A stretch of 64,000 nt of DNA from the NCBI GenBank assembly GCA_036924285.1, contig JAYKYS010000002.1, positions 2,604,001 through 2,668,000 of the forward strand, written 5' to 3'. The position numbers and the translations under genes are program-made. Below, piece by piece: positions 44,237 to 53,518 of the stretch. Under the pieces are notes generated by a model that worked only from the letters and a program-made list of their open reading frames with translations, did not search any database and was not told the origin of the DNA. How positions within the stretch are numbered: position 1 is the first letter of the stretch; each line of letters opens with the position of its first letter. Source of the DNA: Asterella californica (taxonomy: Eukaryota; Streptophyta; Marchantiopsida; Marchantiales; Aytoniaceae).

Positions 44237-44251
44237 AGCTAGGATTCTCGC
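44188..44251 (+). promoter_or_regulatory. Putative -1 ribosomal frameshift signal (element B)
   Basis: Heptamer GGGTTTT (44188-44194) is phased G GGT TTT in the protease frame, right after the last -1-frame stop (TAG 44185-44187). Stem 1 pairs 44207-44212 with 44220-44225 (TTGAAG/CTTCAA). It extends outward to 44201-44205/44227-44231 across one mismatch, which gives a 6-nt spacer. Stem 2 pairs 44214-44219 with 44246-44251 (GCGAGA/TCTCGC). This makes an H-type pseudoknot around the zero-frame stop at 44234. Confidence 0.75.
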
Positions 44252-47200
44252 CTGATCCAGTAGAGCAGGAAGCTTTATCCACTGGCTTCTTAGGACTGAC
44301 ATCATGTGGATCAGTGTGTTATAGGAAGGTTGAGAATCTGAAGAAGTTTGAGAGACAACATGTGAAGTGTGTACAGTAATCTTTGTGGGATAGTGGAGAG
44401 TTAGCAGGAGATGAATACATATCTGGAGTGTTTGAAGAGCAGTATTTGGTAGATACTATAGGGGAGTTGAAATCTATAGTAGAAAGTTCTATAGATGATG
44501 TAGATAGAGTGGTGAGAGTGAGCTCCAAGGAGCTTTATGATGTAATTGATAAGTTTATAGATCGACAAGAGGTGTATGTGGAGACCAAGTACAAGTCAGT
44601 GGCAAAGAAAGTCAAACCAGTGGCTTTGCCTTTACCACTCGATTATAATCAGAAGATGGAGCAAGCTGCACGAGAGCCGACGCTCAGAGGACCGAGAAGA
44701 ATTGGGCACCAGTTTACAAAAACAACACTGAAGGAGTTGAGGATTGGAGGTGATGGATTTCTTACCGAGCAAGAGAAGAAGAGCTTCAAGGAGATGCTAT
44801 CTAGGCATGGTAAGGCGTTTGCGTTTGAGTCACATGAAGTAGGATGTGTAGATCCAAGTGTAGTTGCACCTATGGTAATCTTTACTATACCGCATGTGCC
44901 TTGGAATCTACGTCCTATCCTTATGCATAGAGCTCATCTGCCAAAGCTGATAGACTTGCTCAATGAGAGGATTAGGATGGGTATCTTGAAACCATCTATA
45001 GCTCTCTATTCTAGCAGATGGTTTACTGTTCCGAAGAAGAGTGGAGCTTTGAGATTCATTCAAGATATGCAGCCAGTTAACAAAGTGACTATCAGAAATA
45101 TGGGTATAGGACCTATTGTAGACGAGTTTGCAGAGGCTTTTGCTGGTCGTGCTATCTATTTCATGGGAGACTTATATTCAGGTTATGACCAGTTTCAATT
45201 ATCCTCTGAGAGTAGAGACTTGACTACAATGAGGACACCTTTGGGGTTACTAAGGATGTGCACCTTGCCGCAAGGTGCTACCAATTCTGTAGCACATATG
45301 ATGAATGGCATGAACAAAGTTTTGACGGATTTCATTCCTGAAAAAACTATGCCATTCCTTGATGATGTGCCGATCAAAGAATGTGCTGAGGAGGAGAAGA
45401 ATGAGGTAATGGATCAGAGGGGGTGCCGTAAGTTTGTTGCAGATCATATAGTTGACTGCGATAAGATATTGAGTCGACTGGAGGAGGTTCATTTGACTTT
45501 ATCAGGAGCAAAGTCTGTATTTGGAGAACAAGAGGTGTTGATTGTGGGGCACCTATGTGGATCTTATGGTCGGAAACCTTGTCCAAACAAGGTTGATGCC
45601 ATTCGAAGGATGAAGGAGACATGTGGGTCAGTTACCGAGGTGAGAAGGTTTCTAGGTGCATGTGTGTTTTATCATATATGGATTCCACACTTTGCACATG
45701 TAGCAGATCCATTGTACAAGCTGCTGAGGAAGGGGCAAAGATTTCAGTGACAAGAGGAGCAAAGCGAGTCTATGAGGAAGTTGAAGGATCTTTTGGCTTC
45801 ACCGCCAACTCTACGGAAGGTAACATATGAGTTGGGCAGATCTGTTATCCTTACTGTTGATACTAGTCCTATAGACATTGGATGGGTTGTAGGACAAGAT
45901 GATGAGGATGGAAATAGATATGTGGTACGTTTTGGAGCTAAGGTGTTAAGTTCACGGCAGAGAGACTACCCTCAGGTCAAGAGAGAGCTATGGGGAGTAG
46001 TTACTGCGATGAAGAGTGATAAGGAATACTTGATAGGAGCACCTGTGGTTGTGGAGACATATTGTTTACCTCTCTTAGGAATGATCACTAGCTGTACAAC
46101 TCCAGATATTGCTATGTTGAGGTGGATAGCATATATCAAGTCCTTGAACCCAGAGTTTAGACATATTGCAGGGAAGGACAATCTTGTGGCAGATATGTTA
46201 TCAAGGGCTAGGTATTACGATGAGAAAGAAATGATAGATGATCAGGAGGATGTGGGAACAGAGTTCTATTCTAGTGCTCTTGCTAGAAGAGATAGAAGCT
46301 ATTTTGCAGCCCCGTTGGAGTTTTTTGAGAAAACTGTGTATGATAGCGAGTGGTTGGATCTTGGGCGTTATTTGAGTTCACTGGAAAGGCAAGAAGGCTG
46401 GTCTGATGCAGATTTCAAGAGGATCCGTAGAATAGCTTATGGTTACTTTTTACATGGAGGACATCTATGGAAGCGCCCTAAGCTACAAGGAGGTATACCG
46501 CAGCGGGTAGTATGTGACCTGGAATTGCAGCAGAAGCTGATCAAGGAGTTCCATGAGAGTCTATGGGCCGGTCATAGAGGAGTTTGGGCTACATTTGCCA
46601 AGATGAAGGAGAAGTATTGGTGGAAGGGTATGTATAAGGATGTAGTACAGTTTGTTTCATCCTGTATATCTTGCCAGATGTATTCCAACGTACGTCATCG
46701 TGATGGATTGCATCCTACTTATCCTTTAGTCATTCATTACAAATGGGTAGTTGATCTGGTAACTATGCCGTTTAGGCTTGGACAAATGAGGTATCTAGTC
46801 TTGGCTAGAGAAGATCTATCTAACCAAGTTGAAGGTCGTGCCCTGAGGACGAAGACCACTGCTAGTGTCTGCCGCTTTCTACTTGAAGATGTTATTTGTA
46901 GGTATGGGTGTGTGGGAAAGATCATTGCAGATAGGGGTGAGCTGGATGCACAAGAAGCAGTTGAGTTCTTCAAGCGATTGAGAATCAAGTTGGCGTTAAC
47001 CACTGCTTACAATCCTGAAGGGAATGACAAGAGCGAAAGAGGTCATCCGCCGATCATCAAAGTTTTGGTAAAAGCTTGCAACGGTAAGATCCGTGAATGG
47101 TCTAGACTGCTACCATTTGCTTTGTGGGCAGATCGTACAACTCATAGTACCGTTACAGGTTACATGCCAGCAGAGTTGATACTAGGGCAAAAACCTGTGA

Positions 47201-47700
47201 TGCCGATTGAGGAGGTTGTGCCTACTTGGAATGTTTTGCCATGGGAAGATGTAAGAAGTACGGAGGATCTTCTTGCATTAAGGATCCAGCAATTAGAACG
47301 AAGACCTGAGGATGTTGCCAAAGCTGTGGAAAGGTTAAAGACTGCTAGAGAGAGAAACAAAAACAGATTTGATAGAACGCATAGATTACGACCCAAACCA
47401 GTTAAGGAAGGTGATTGGGTGTTAGTCTATGATAGTAGTCTTGATAATCAGCATAGCGCTATCAGAAAGTTTTCCAAGAGATGGTTCGGACCTTATGTGG
47501 TGTTAGAAGTTTATGATAATGCCACATACTCTTTGAGAGAGTTAGATGGTGCAATGCTCAAGATACCAGTCGCAGGGAAGAGAATCAAGCTCTTTAGAAG
47601 GAGAGGGGACGACCAGAACATTGCAGAGCTTACTGAGGATGAAGCTGAAGACTCAATGGAGGTTGAAGATGAATTTGAAGCTGAAGCTGAAGAGTCTTGA
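44195..47700 (+). pseudogene. Element B Pol (RT-RNaseH-IN), two stops
   Basis: The frame is open from 44188 to 47700 except TAA 44377 and TGA 45748 (a tryptophan in A and C). RT: GDLYSGYDQFQL near 45168 and the catalytic block MPFLDDVP near 45350. RNase H: LTVDTSP near 45853, KRELWG near 45982, and ADMLSR near 46189. The third acidic residue reads VETYCL at about 46054 where A and C have VETDCL. Integrase: zinc finger FHESLWAGHRG...CISC (46540-46680), then DDE residues in VVDLV, IADRGE and KSERGH (46750-47040). A GPY/F module (WFGPYVVLEVYD) lies near 47485, followed by an acidic tail. There is no chromodomain. Confidence 0.85.
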
Positions 47701-47748
47701 TCTTGATCTGGCACATACCGGAGGATGTGCAGGTTCAGAGGGGGTGGA

Positions 47749-49115
47749 TGTCGCGCTACTTGGCGGCTACATGCTTGACTTCTACTCCGACGCTTAGGTT
47801 TAGTAGTTCTAGAAGTTAGCTCATACTACTTCTAGTCCTTTATGTATATGTTTGACACCTTTGCATACGGTGTTAATACTATTTTGAGTCCTAGTAGGCT
47901 GATAGTATGTTAGTTATCTTGTTCAAGCATTTGTGCGCTTGTGCAAGTGACTTCTTACTTGTCTATGATGTTCAATGTACATAACTTAGGGTTTCCATGC
48001 TGATAGGGGTTTGAGCTCATGGGTTGTACTTACTTGTCGTCTATGCACGCTTTCTAGCTAATTTAAGTTATTTTTCAGGGCTATATGTCATTTTAGGTAG
48101 TTTAAGTTTTACGCTGGCACTCTAGGGGGCTTGACGTGGTAGCCTATGAGTGTAGATAAGTTACCAGGTAGTTTAAGGCACAAAAGGACAGTCAAGTGGA
48201 GCTATGAACTCCCATTGGTCCATTTTTGTCTTTTGTAAAACTCTAAGTTTAGAAACAGAGCTCTAGAGGAGAGTTCGAGCATTTGATGAGGTATCTTAAA
48301 AAATCTGAGAGCACAGGAAGAGAGAGCTCGTCGTGCCAAGCACTGTCAGTGAAATTTTTGCTCGATTTGGATCAATAAACAAGGAGTTATGCTCAATTGA
48401 AGTTCAGATTGTGTCAAAACTGCATCACTTTTGTTGATTTTGGGGTTTTCGGTGCCAATTGCAGCAGAATTGAGGAAATCACTTCAAAACTTCGTGGTTG
48501 CGTTCACTGTCAGGAGGGCTACGACTGTCCAAAAAGTTTCGAATCATTTGAGTGATTGAGTAATTCAGGGCGGCCGCTAAAGCAGAGGGGGTCTGAAAAG
48601 CTCTTAATCTAGAGCAGCGACTTCAGAGGAGGAGATCTGGAGTTCTGTGTACATTCAGGAGTCCCAACTTCACAGGGATGTTCAGCATCCTATAGACTTC
48701 AAATACTGTGAGAAGATTTGAAATTCATCGAGCCAATTCTCTGTTCTAGGTCAGAATAGCTGTCTAGGTACCAGAAATTGCCATAATTCTCTTACTCAGA
48801 ACTTTTCTGTCAACATCTTGGTGCTAGAATTAAATCTCAGGCTGAAACTTCGTGTGAGTGTTCAGTAGTACCTCATTTGCATGTAGGGGAAGTTTAGAAG
48901 TCTAAACCTTCATAGTTTTCCTCTCCTTGTGTGTCAAAGTTCACCGCCTAAGTCTATTACTACCAGTGAGACCTAAATTTCACTTTTGAGCATATCAGAG
49001 GATCCTACACTCCTGTGTGAGTGTTTATAGCTCCTGTTGTGACCTGAAAGCCAACCTCTTGCAACCACAGCCAGAAGCCCGGCGCTTTCCTAGGTAGACG
49101 GATCAAACTCCGACA
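47749..49115 (+). repeat. Element B 3' LTR
   Basis: The 1,367-bp LTR starts TGTCGCGC after the purine tract GAGGGGGTGGA and ends CTCCGACA. Internal blocks (e.g. CTCATGGGTTGTA, GAACTCCCATTGGTCC, GACGTGGTAGCCTATG) are shared with the LTRs of element C, so the two are sister families. Confidence 0.88.
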
Positions 49116-49538
49116 ACGTTGTAGTACTGTGTTTTGTGTAATTGTTAACTGTATCTTCGTGAGAACGATCCTTTTTTTACTATTTCCGATACTTTGGGTT
49201 TCTCTGAGTTGTTACATATAGAAACATTAAAACTTTTGGCGCCGCTGCCGGGGATACAGATTTAACTTTTACTTGAATTCAGTAAGTTGTAACCGTCGAC
49301 ATGTATGTCGGAGGGAGCACGAGCGACTTCTGAAGAAGATCAGAAGACGAGAAGGACAAGACGACCGCTGAAAGAAGATTGGTTCGGGAACAACTGTTGG
49401 AAGAAGTTCAACGCTAGAAGGAGGCAACGAAGGAGCGAAGACGTCAAGCGGCTCAAAAGTGGCAGGAAGTGTAAAATCTCTCTGAAGGAACTTCATCTTC
49501 GCTTGGAAGGAGTTCAGTACCTATTTCACCGCAAACGC
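49116..49538 (+). mobile_element. Gypsy element D: 5' LTR end, tRNA-Asp PBS, start of gag
   Basis: The end of a truncated LTR (to about 49236) is followed by a tRNA-Asp-type primer-binding site. An ORF from about 49305 encodes a very basic, charged protein (TRRTRRPLKEDW...RRRQRRSEDVKRL). It is cut by the insertion of element C at 49539 and continues after 58485. Once C is removed, including one ACGC copy, the two halves join without a gap. Confidence 0.7.
49237..49254 (+). promoter_or_regulatory. Primer-binding site, tRNA-Asp type
   Basis: TGGCGCCGCTGCCGGGGA is complementary to the 3' end of plant tRNA-Asp, a primer used by many plant gypsy elements. One base differs from the usual TGGCGCCGTTGCCGGGGA. 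Confidence 0.8.
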
Positions 49539-50865
49539 TGTCGTGATGTGAATCATTTTACAGTGTAAATAATTCATCTCTCTGTCAAGCGTTAGTCTCT
49601 CTGAGTGAAATTAGGACCTCAGAGAAGTCGACACTGGAGGCTGTTATATATTTTTTGAGTCTTAGTAGGTTGATTACCATGTAGATGGAGTTAAGCTCAT
49701 GGGTTGTAATTACGTGTCGCCCATGCATGCTTCCTAGCGAGGTTAGGTTATCTTTCGGGATTACGTGTCGTTTTACATGTCTTCGCATGTAGTTTAGGGT
49801 CTATGTTGGCACTTTAAGGGCTCGACGTGGTAGCCTATGTACAAAATGAAGTCACCACGTGGTTTGGGACACAAAAGGACAGGGGAGTGAAGCTATGAAC
49901 TCCCATTGGTCCAATTTTGTCTTTGTGTACTGCTAAACTTAGTAGTAGGGGTCTTAAGAGGAGTTCAAGCATTTGGAGAGAGGACTTCGAAATCTGAGGG
50001 CACAGGGAGATAGGGTTCGTCGTGCCAAGCACTGTCAGCGAACTTTTTGATCGATTTGGAGCAATAAAGAAGGAGTTATGGCTGATTGAAGTTCGATTTG
50101 TGCCAGAATTGCAGCACTTCTGTTGATTTTGGAGTTTTCGGTGTCAATCGCAGTAGATTTGAGAAAATCGCTTCAAACCTTCGAGGTCTCGTTCATTGGC
50201 AGCAGGGCTACGACTGTCCCCAAATTTTCATGTCAATTGAGTCTGTGAGTAATTCGGGGCGACCGCTGAAGCAGAGGGGGTCCGAAAAGCTCTCAATCTG
50301 GAACAGCAACTTCAGAGAGCGAGATCTGGAGTTCTGTGTACAATCAGGAGGCCCAACTTCACAGGAGTGTTCAGCAAGCTGTGTACTGCAAATCCTGTAA
50401 GAATCTTTGAAAGTGATCGAGCCAATTCTCTGTTCTAGGTCGAAATAGCTGTCTGGGTACCAGAAATTGCCGTAATTTCTCTGCTCAGAACATTTATGTC
50501 CATATCTCGACACTCTGATTTGATCTCAAGCTGAAACTTCGTGTGTATGGTCAGTAGGGCCTCATTTACATGTAGGAGGAGTTCTGAAGTCTGAACCATC
50601 GTATGTTTCTGATTCTGGACCGTTAAAGTTCGCTGTTTGACCTTATTACTGCTAGTCTGATCTGATTTTCACTTCCTGAACATACTGGAGGGTCAATTCG
50701 ACCTGAGTGAGTGTTTATACTGTTCCCTTTTTATCTGAAGCCTACCTCTGTAGTAAGCAACCATAGCCTGAAGTCCAACACTTCTCTGAGTAGATTGAAC
50801 ACAGCCTTCAAGACCTATCACAGCCAGAAGGTTCCGCCCTTCCCAGGAAAACTCTCAACTCGACA
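49539..50865 (+). repeat. Element C 5' LTR
   Basis: It starts TGTCGTGATGTG, ends CTCAACTCGACA, and is 1,327 bp long, the same as the 3' copy. The ORFs inside are non-coding matches conserved only because the LTRs are young. Confidence 0.92.
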
Positions 50866-50867
50866 TC

Positions 50868-50895
50868 TGGTGCTTCCACTGAGAGTTGAACTCAG
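50868..50895 (+). promoter_or_regulatory. Primer-binding site, probable tRNA-Thr type, extended
   Basis: It begins two bases after the LTR. TGGTGCTTCCACTGAGAG is followed by bases that keep matching a tRNA. The reverse complement reads as CCA, a discriminator, a 7-nt acceptor strand (TGGAAGC) and a complete T arm with 5-bp stem CTGAG/CTCAG and loop TTCAACT. Plant tRNA-Thr genes start GCTTCCA as I recall, which would fit. The match covers about 28 nt where 18 is usual. Confidence 0.7.
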
Positions 50896-50938
50896 GGGTG
50901 ATTGATTGAGAAGGTTGAGTTCACTGCAAGAAGAAGAG

Positions 50939-52126
50939 ATGGATCGCGAGAGTGCTGCTGCTGCTACTTCTACGCCTGCTGCATCTACGTCTACTGCAGC
51001 TCCTTCTTTAGCACCAGCGGCTACAGCGACATCTGCATCTGGTCTAGATACGGCTGAGATTCTGAAGACACTTGCGGCCCTGGTCCAACAACATCCGATC
51101 ATTGGAGGGGGTGAGTTGAAGTCTACCAAGGCTTTGCAAGCAATTGTGAATAGATGCGGTAGATTTGAAGGTAGAGATATTTCTAGATATCTGCGTGAAT
51201 ACAGAGGAGAGATGGAACTAGTTAGAGTTACTGATGCTGAGATGATAGGGAGTTTCGAGTTAGCTGTAATCCCTGAGTTGCGGGACCGGGTTAGGGATGT
51301 ACAGAGAAGAAATCTAGGTGTCTGGATGAGTTTCGAACGATCTCTTCGAGAGGAGTTTCTCGAAGAAGATTCAGAGAGAGTCACTAGAAGAACGTTTTTG
51401 GACTGGGTTGAGCAGCAACCTGGTCGTATGATGAACCTGAATGAGATGCTGAGAGAGTTTGATCGGAGATACCGACAACTCTCAACTCTTGAGAGGATAA
51501 CCTTAGATGCTAGGAAAATCGAGCTTTTCCTGCAAGCTACCGATGATGCTACGGCAGATCGGTTATGCTTTATGTTGGCTGACCGATCGGCTGAAGGAGG
51601 AGTTACTACTGATTGGGGGAGAGTTGAGGATGCTGTTGCTGTATTGACGAGACAAAGACGTGGAAGAGTGGCTGTGGGAGGACGTCCGCTTGTAGAAGTT
51701 ACCGCTCAACCTCGCACTGCTCCTCAAGTACAGCAACCTCCGGCTCCTGCTCCCAGACCTGTTGTACCGGCTGCAGTATCTTTGATACCAGTGGTGCCAG
51801 TTCCTGCACAAAGGGCACCGGTTCAGAGACCTGCAGAGAACCATGGACAGCAGAACCAGATCGAAGATCTGATTCGGCAGATGAGAGAACTGAAGGTGGA
51901 GCTAGCTGGATTGCAGAGAGAGCAGCCGCCGGCGCCTGCTGCTGCACGTCCAGGAGGTGCTCCTGTTCGTAGATGTATCTGGTGTGACAGTCAAAATCAT
52001 TTCCGAGGGGACTGTCAAGAGCTCATGGCTGCTCTGCGAGATGGTGTGGTTCGCTACCAGAACGGTAGGCTACATCTTTCTTCTACTGGAGAGCCGTTAA
52101 GCACGCAGTTGGACGAGGAGCCATGA
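50939..52126 (+). CDS. Element C Gag
   Basis: The 395-residue product has an Ala/Ser/Thr-rich N-terminus and a capsid-like region (about residues 55-260, FELAVIPELRDRVRDV) alignable with A and B. A Pro/Val/Gln-rich linker follows, then a CCHC knuckle (CIWCDSQNHFRGDC at about residue 345) and a short tail. The stop TGA overlaps the ATG of the next ORF (ATGA at 52123-52126). In A and B this region is continuous with the protease frame, so the break here is probably a 1- or 2-nt deletion. Confidence 0.8.
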   Translation: MDRESAAAATSTPAASTSTAAPSLAPAATATSASGLDTAEILKTLAALVQQHPIIGGGELKSTKALQAIVNRCGRFEGRDISRYLREYRGEMELVRVTDAEMIGSFELAVIPELRDRVRDVQRRNLGVWMSFERSLREEFLEEDSERVTRRTFLDWVEQQPGRMMNLNEMLREFDRRYRQLSTLERITLDARKIELFLQATDDATADRLCFMLADRSAEGGVTTDWGRVEDAVAVLTRQRRGRVAVGGRPLVEVTAQPRTAPQVQQPPAPAPRPVVPAAVSLIPVVPVPAQRAPVQRPAENHGQQNQIEDLIRQMRELKVELAGLQREQPPAPAAARPGGAPVRRCIWCDSQNHFRGDCQELMAALRDGVVRYQNGRLHLSSTGEPLSTQLDEEP

Positions 52127-53474
52127 GGAGTCTACCTCAGATTACAGCTGCTGCAACTGTACATGCATTGATGGCACCACCGGTAAATCCTGATGTATAT
52201 GCCGGTCACATTGAAGTTTCTTCTAATCCTACGTTGCTAGATAGGACTACTGAGAAGAAACTTGTTCAAGTTCCTTCTGAAGTACTGAAGAGAGGAGTAG
52301 AAACTATCCGTAGGGTCACAGGGTGGGGAGATCCTGTTGATGCTGCGTCTATCAAAGCATTCTTGGACGTGGATAGACACGTTCACTGGCAGGATGCTTC
52401 TGTGGAGGAGAAGAGGCGGCGAGAAGCCTCTGAACTTGATACTGGAGTTTCAGAGGAGACTGGAGATAGACGGAGAGTCACAAGGAGGCGAGCAGCCCCT
52501 CCAGAAGACGTCCCATCTACTTCTGCAGCTCCTCCACCTGCACCAGGTCCGATGGAGGACGTGCAGAGATCCCAGCAGGAGCCAACGATTGCTGGTAGAC
52601 GGTTTACTGCCCAAGAGAAGGGGAAGGGACCGGCTTACAAGTTGGCAGCTGATATTGAGACTTCAACTGATCTCAAGAGCATCCTGGAGCAGAGAATACA
52701 ATCGAGTTTTCTCTTCGGGAGGTTCTTGGTATTGCGAAGAGGGAGTTTCACGAGCTGATCATCGACATCATCAAGCGGAAGAGACAGGTGATGTCCGAGC
52801 AAGTAGAAAGTCAGATGATTGATGTGATAGGAGCTTCTATGAATGATGCAGAGTTCGGCAAGGTGCATTTTCAGGAGGCTGATGACACAGAGTATCAGCA
52901 AGAAGCGTTGGTTGCTGGTACCAATACTGCTGAATTTGATGATGATGAAGCTGGCGATGAGAGTCCAGCTGCTGATAGTGACTTCAGGAAGAGACACTGG
53001 GCTCGTGCTACGACGGCTACACGAGTTCGTCTCGGAAGTCTTGAATCTGTTGCTGCGTTAGTTGATCACGGTTCAGAGATCAACATCATGTCACGAGAAG
53101 TGTACGAGAGAGGACAGTGGTCTATCGAACTGAACCATGGTTGGGTGCTACGAGCTGCAAACAACCGGAAGGGTGAGTTATACGGCGCTTGTCCCAACGT
53201 AAGAGTGAAGCTGGATGATGTGGAGGTAGATCAGCACTTCTTCGTGCAGTCTTTTGCTTCTTATCCTGTGATTCTTGGTCAGCCTTATATTACTGCAGTT
53301 CGAATGGAGACCAAGGTAATGGACGATGGATCTCATTATGCTAGGATCCGTAGTCCAGATGATAAACGTTCTGTTCAGTTTCTGACCGTTCGTACGAACC
53401 ACGAACGAAATAGACAAACTTTGAGAGATTCTCCTATCTGTAGGAGTAAGGGTTTTCTGAAACCACTCTTGTAG
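52123..53474 (+). pseudogene. Element C protease region, frameshifted
   Basis: The first frame (52123-52758) covers the charged linker. An about 10-nt deletion near 52700, relative to B, moves the reading to the frame used by 52788-53474. The protease carries AALVDHGSEINIMS and VILGQPYIT and ends TAG 53472. Element A has an indel patch at the homologous place. The retropepsin triad is D-H-G, as in A and B. Confidence 0.8.
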
Positions 53475-53518
53475 GTCGGGATACCAAGAGTGATGGATCT
53501 GCTACTACTATGATCCCG
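53450..53518 (+). promoter_or_regulatory. Putative -1 ribosomal frameshift signal (element C)
   Basis: Heptamer GGGTTTT (53450-53456) is phased G GGT TTT in the protease frame, directly after the last -1-frame stop (TAA 53447-53449). After a 7-nt spacer, stem 1 pairs 53464-53471 with 53485-53492 (CACTCTTG/CAAGAGTG). Stem 2 pairs 53477-53482 with 53513-53518 (CGGGAT/ATCCCG). The third loop is 20 nt. The zero-frame stop TAG (53472) lies in the first loop. All pairs are Watson-Crick. Confidence 0.8.

Larger units (their letters stand above)
41598..49115 (+). mobile_element. Ty3/gypsy element B, 5' LTR truncated
   Basis: The element has a 190-bp remnant of the 5' LTR, gag-pro (41864-44236), pol in the -1 frame (44188-47700), a purine tract and a full 3' LTR (47749-49115). 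It contains only five stop codons and no frameshift over 5.8 kb of coding sequence, besides the -1 switch shared with A and C. No target duplication was found because the 5' end is lost. Its 3' LTR abuts the LTR remnant of element D. Confidence 0.88.

Noticed and set aside
44377..44379. TAA in element B as the natural boundary between protease and RT proteins
   Set aside because: The pol frame is open upstream of it back to the heptamer, and the upstream residues align with element A. It is better explained as a mutation.
50086..50400. 104-codon ORF found in both LTRs of element C
   Set aside because: It is conserved only because the two LTRs are recent copies. The related LTR of element B does not keep the frame.
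52123..52126. ATGA overlap as translational coupling between gag and protease in element C
   Set aside because: Elements A and B have gag and protease in one frame through this region. A small deletion in C is simpler.
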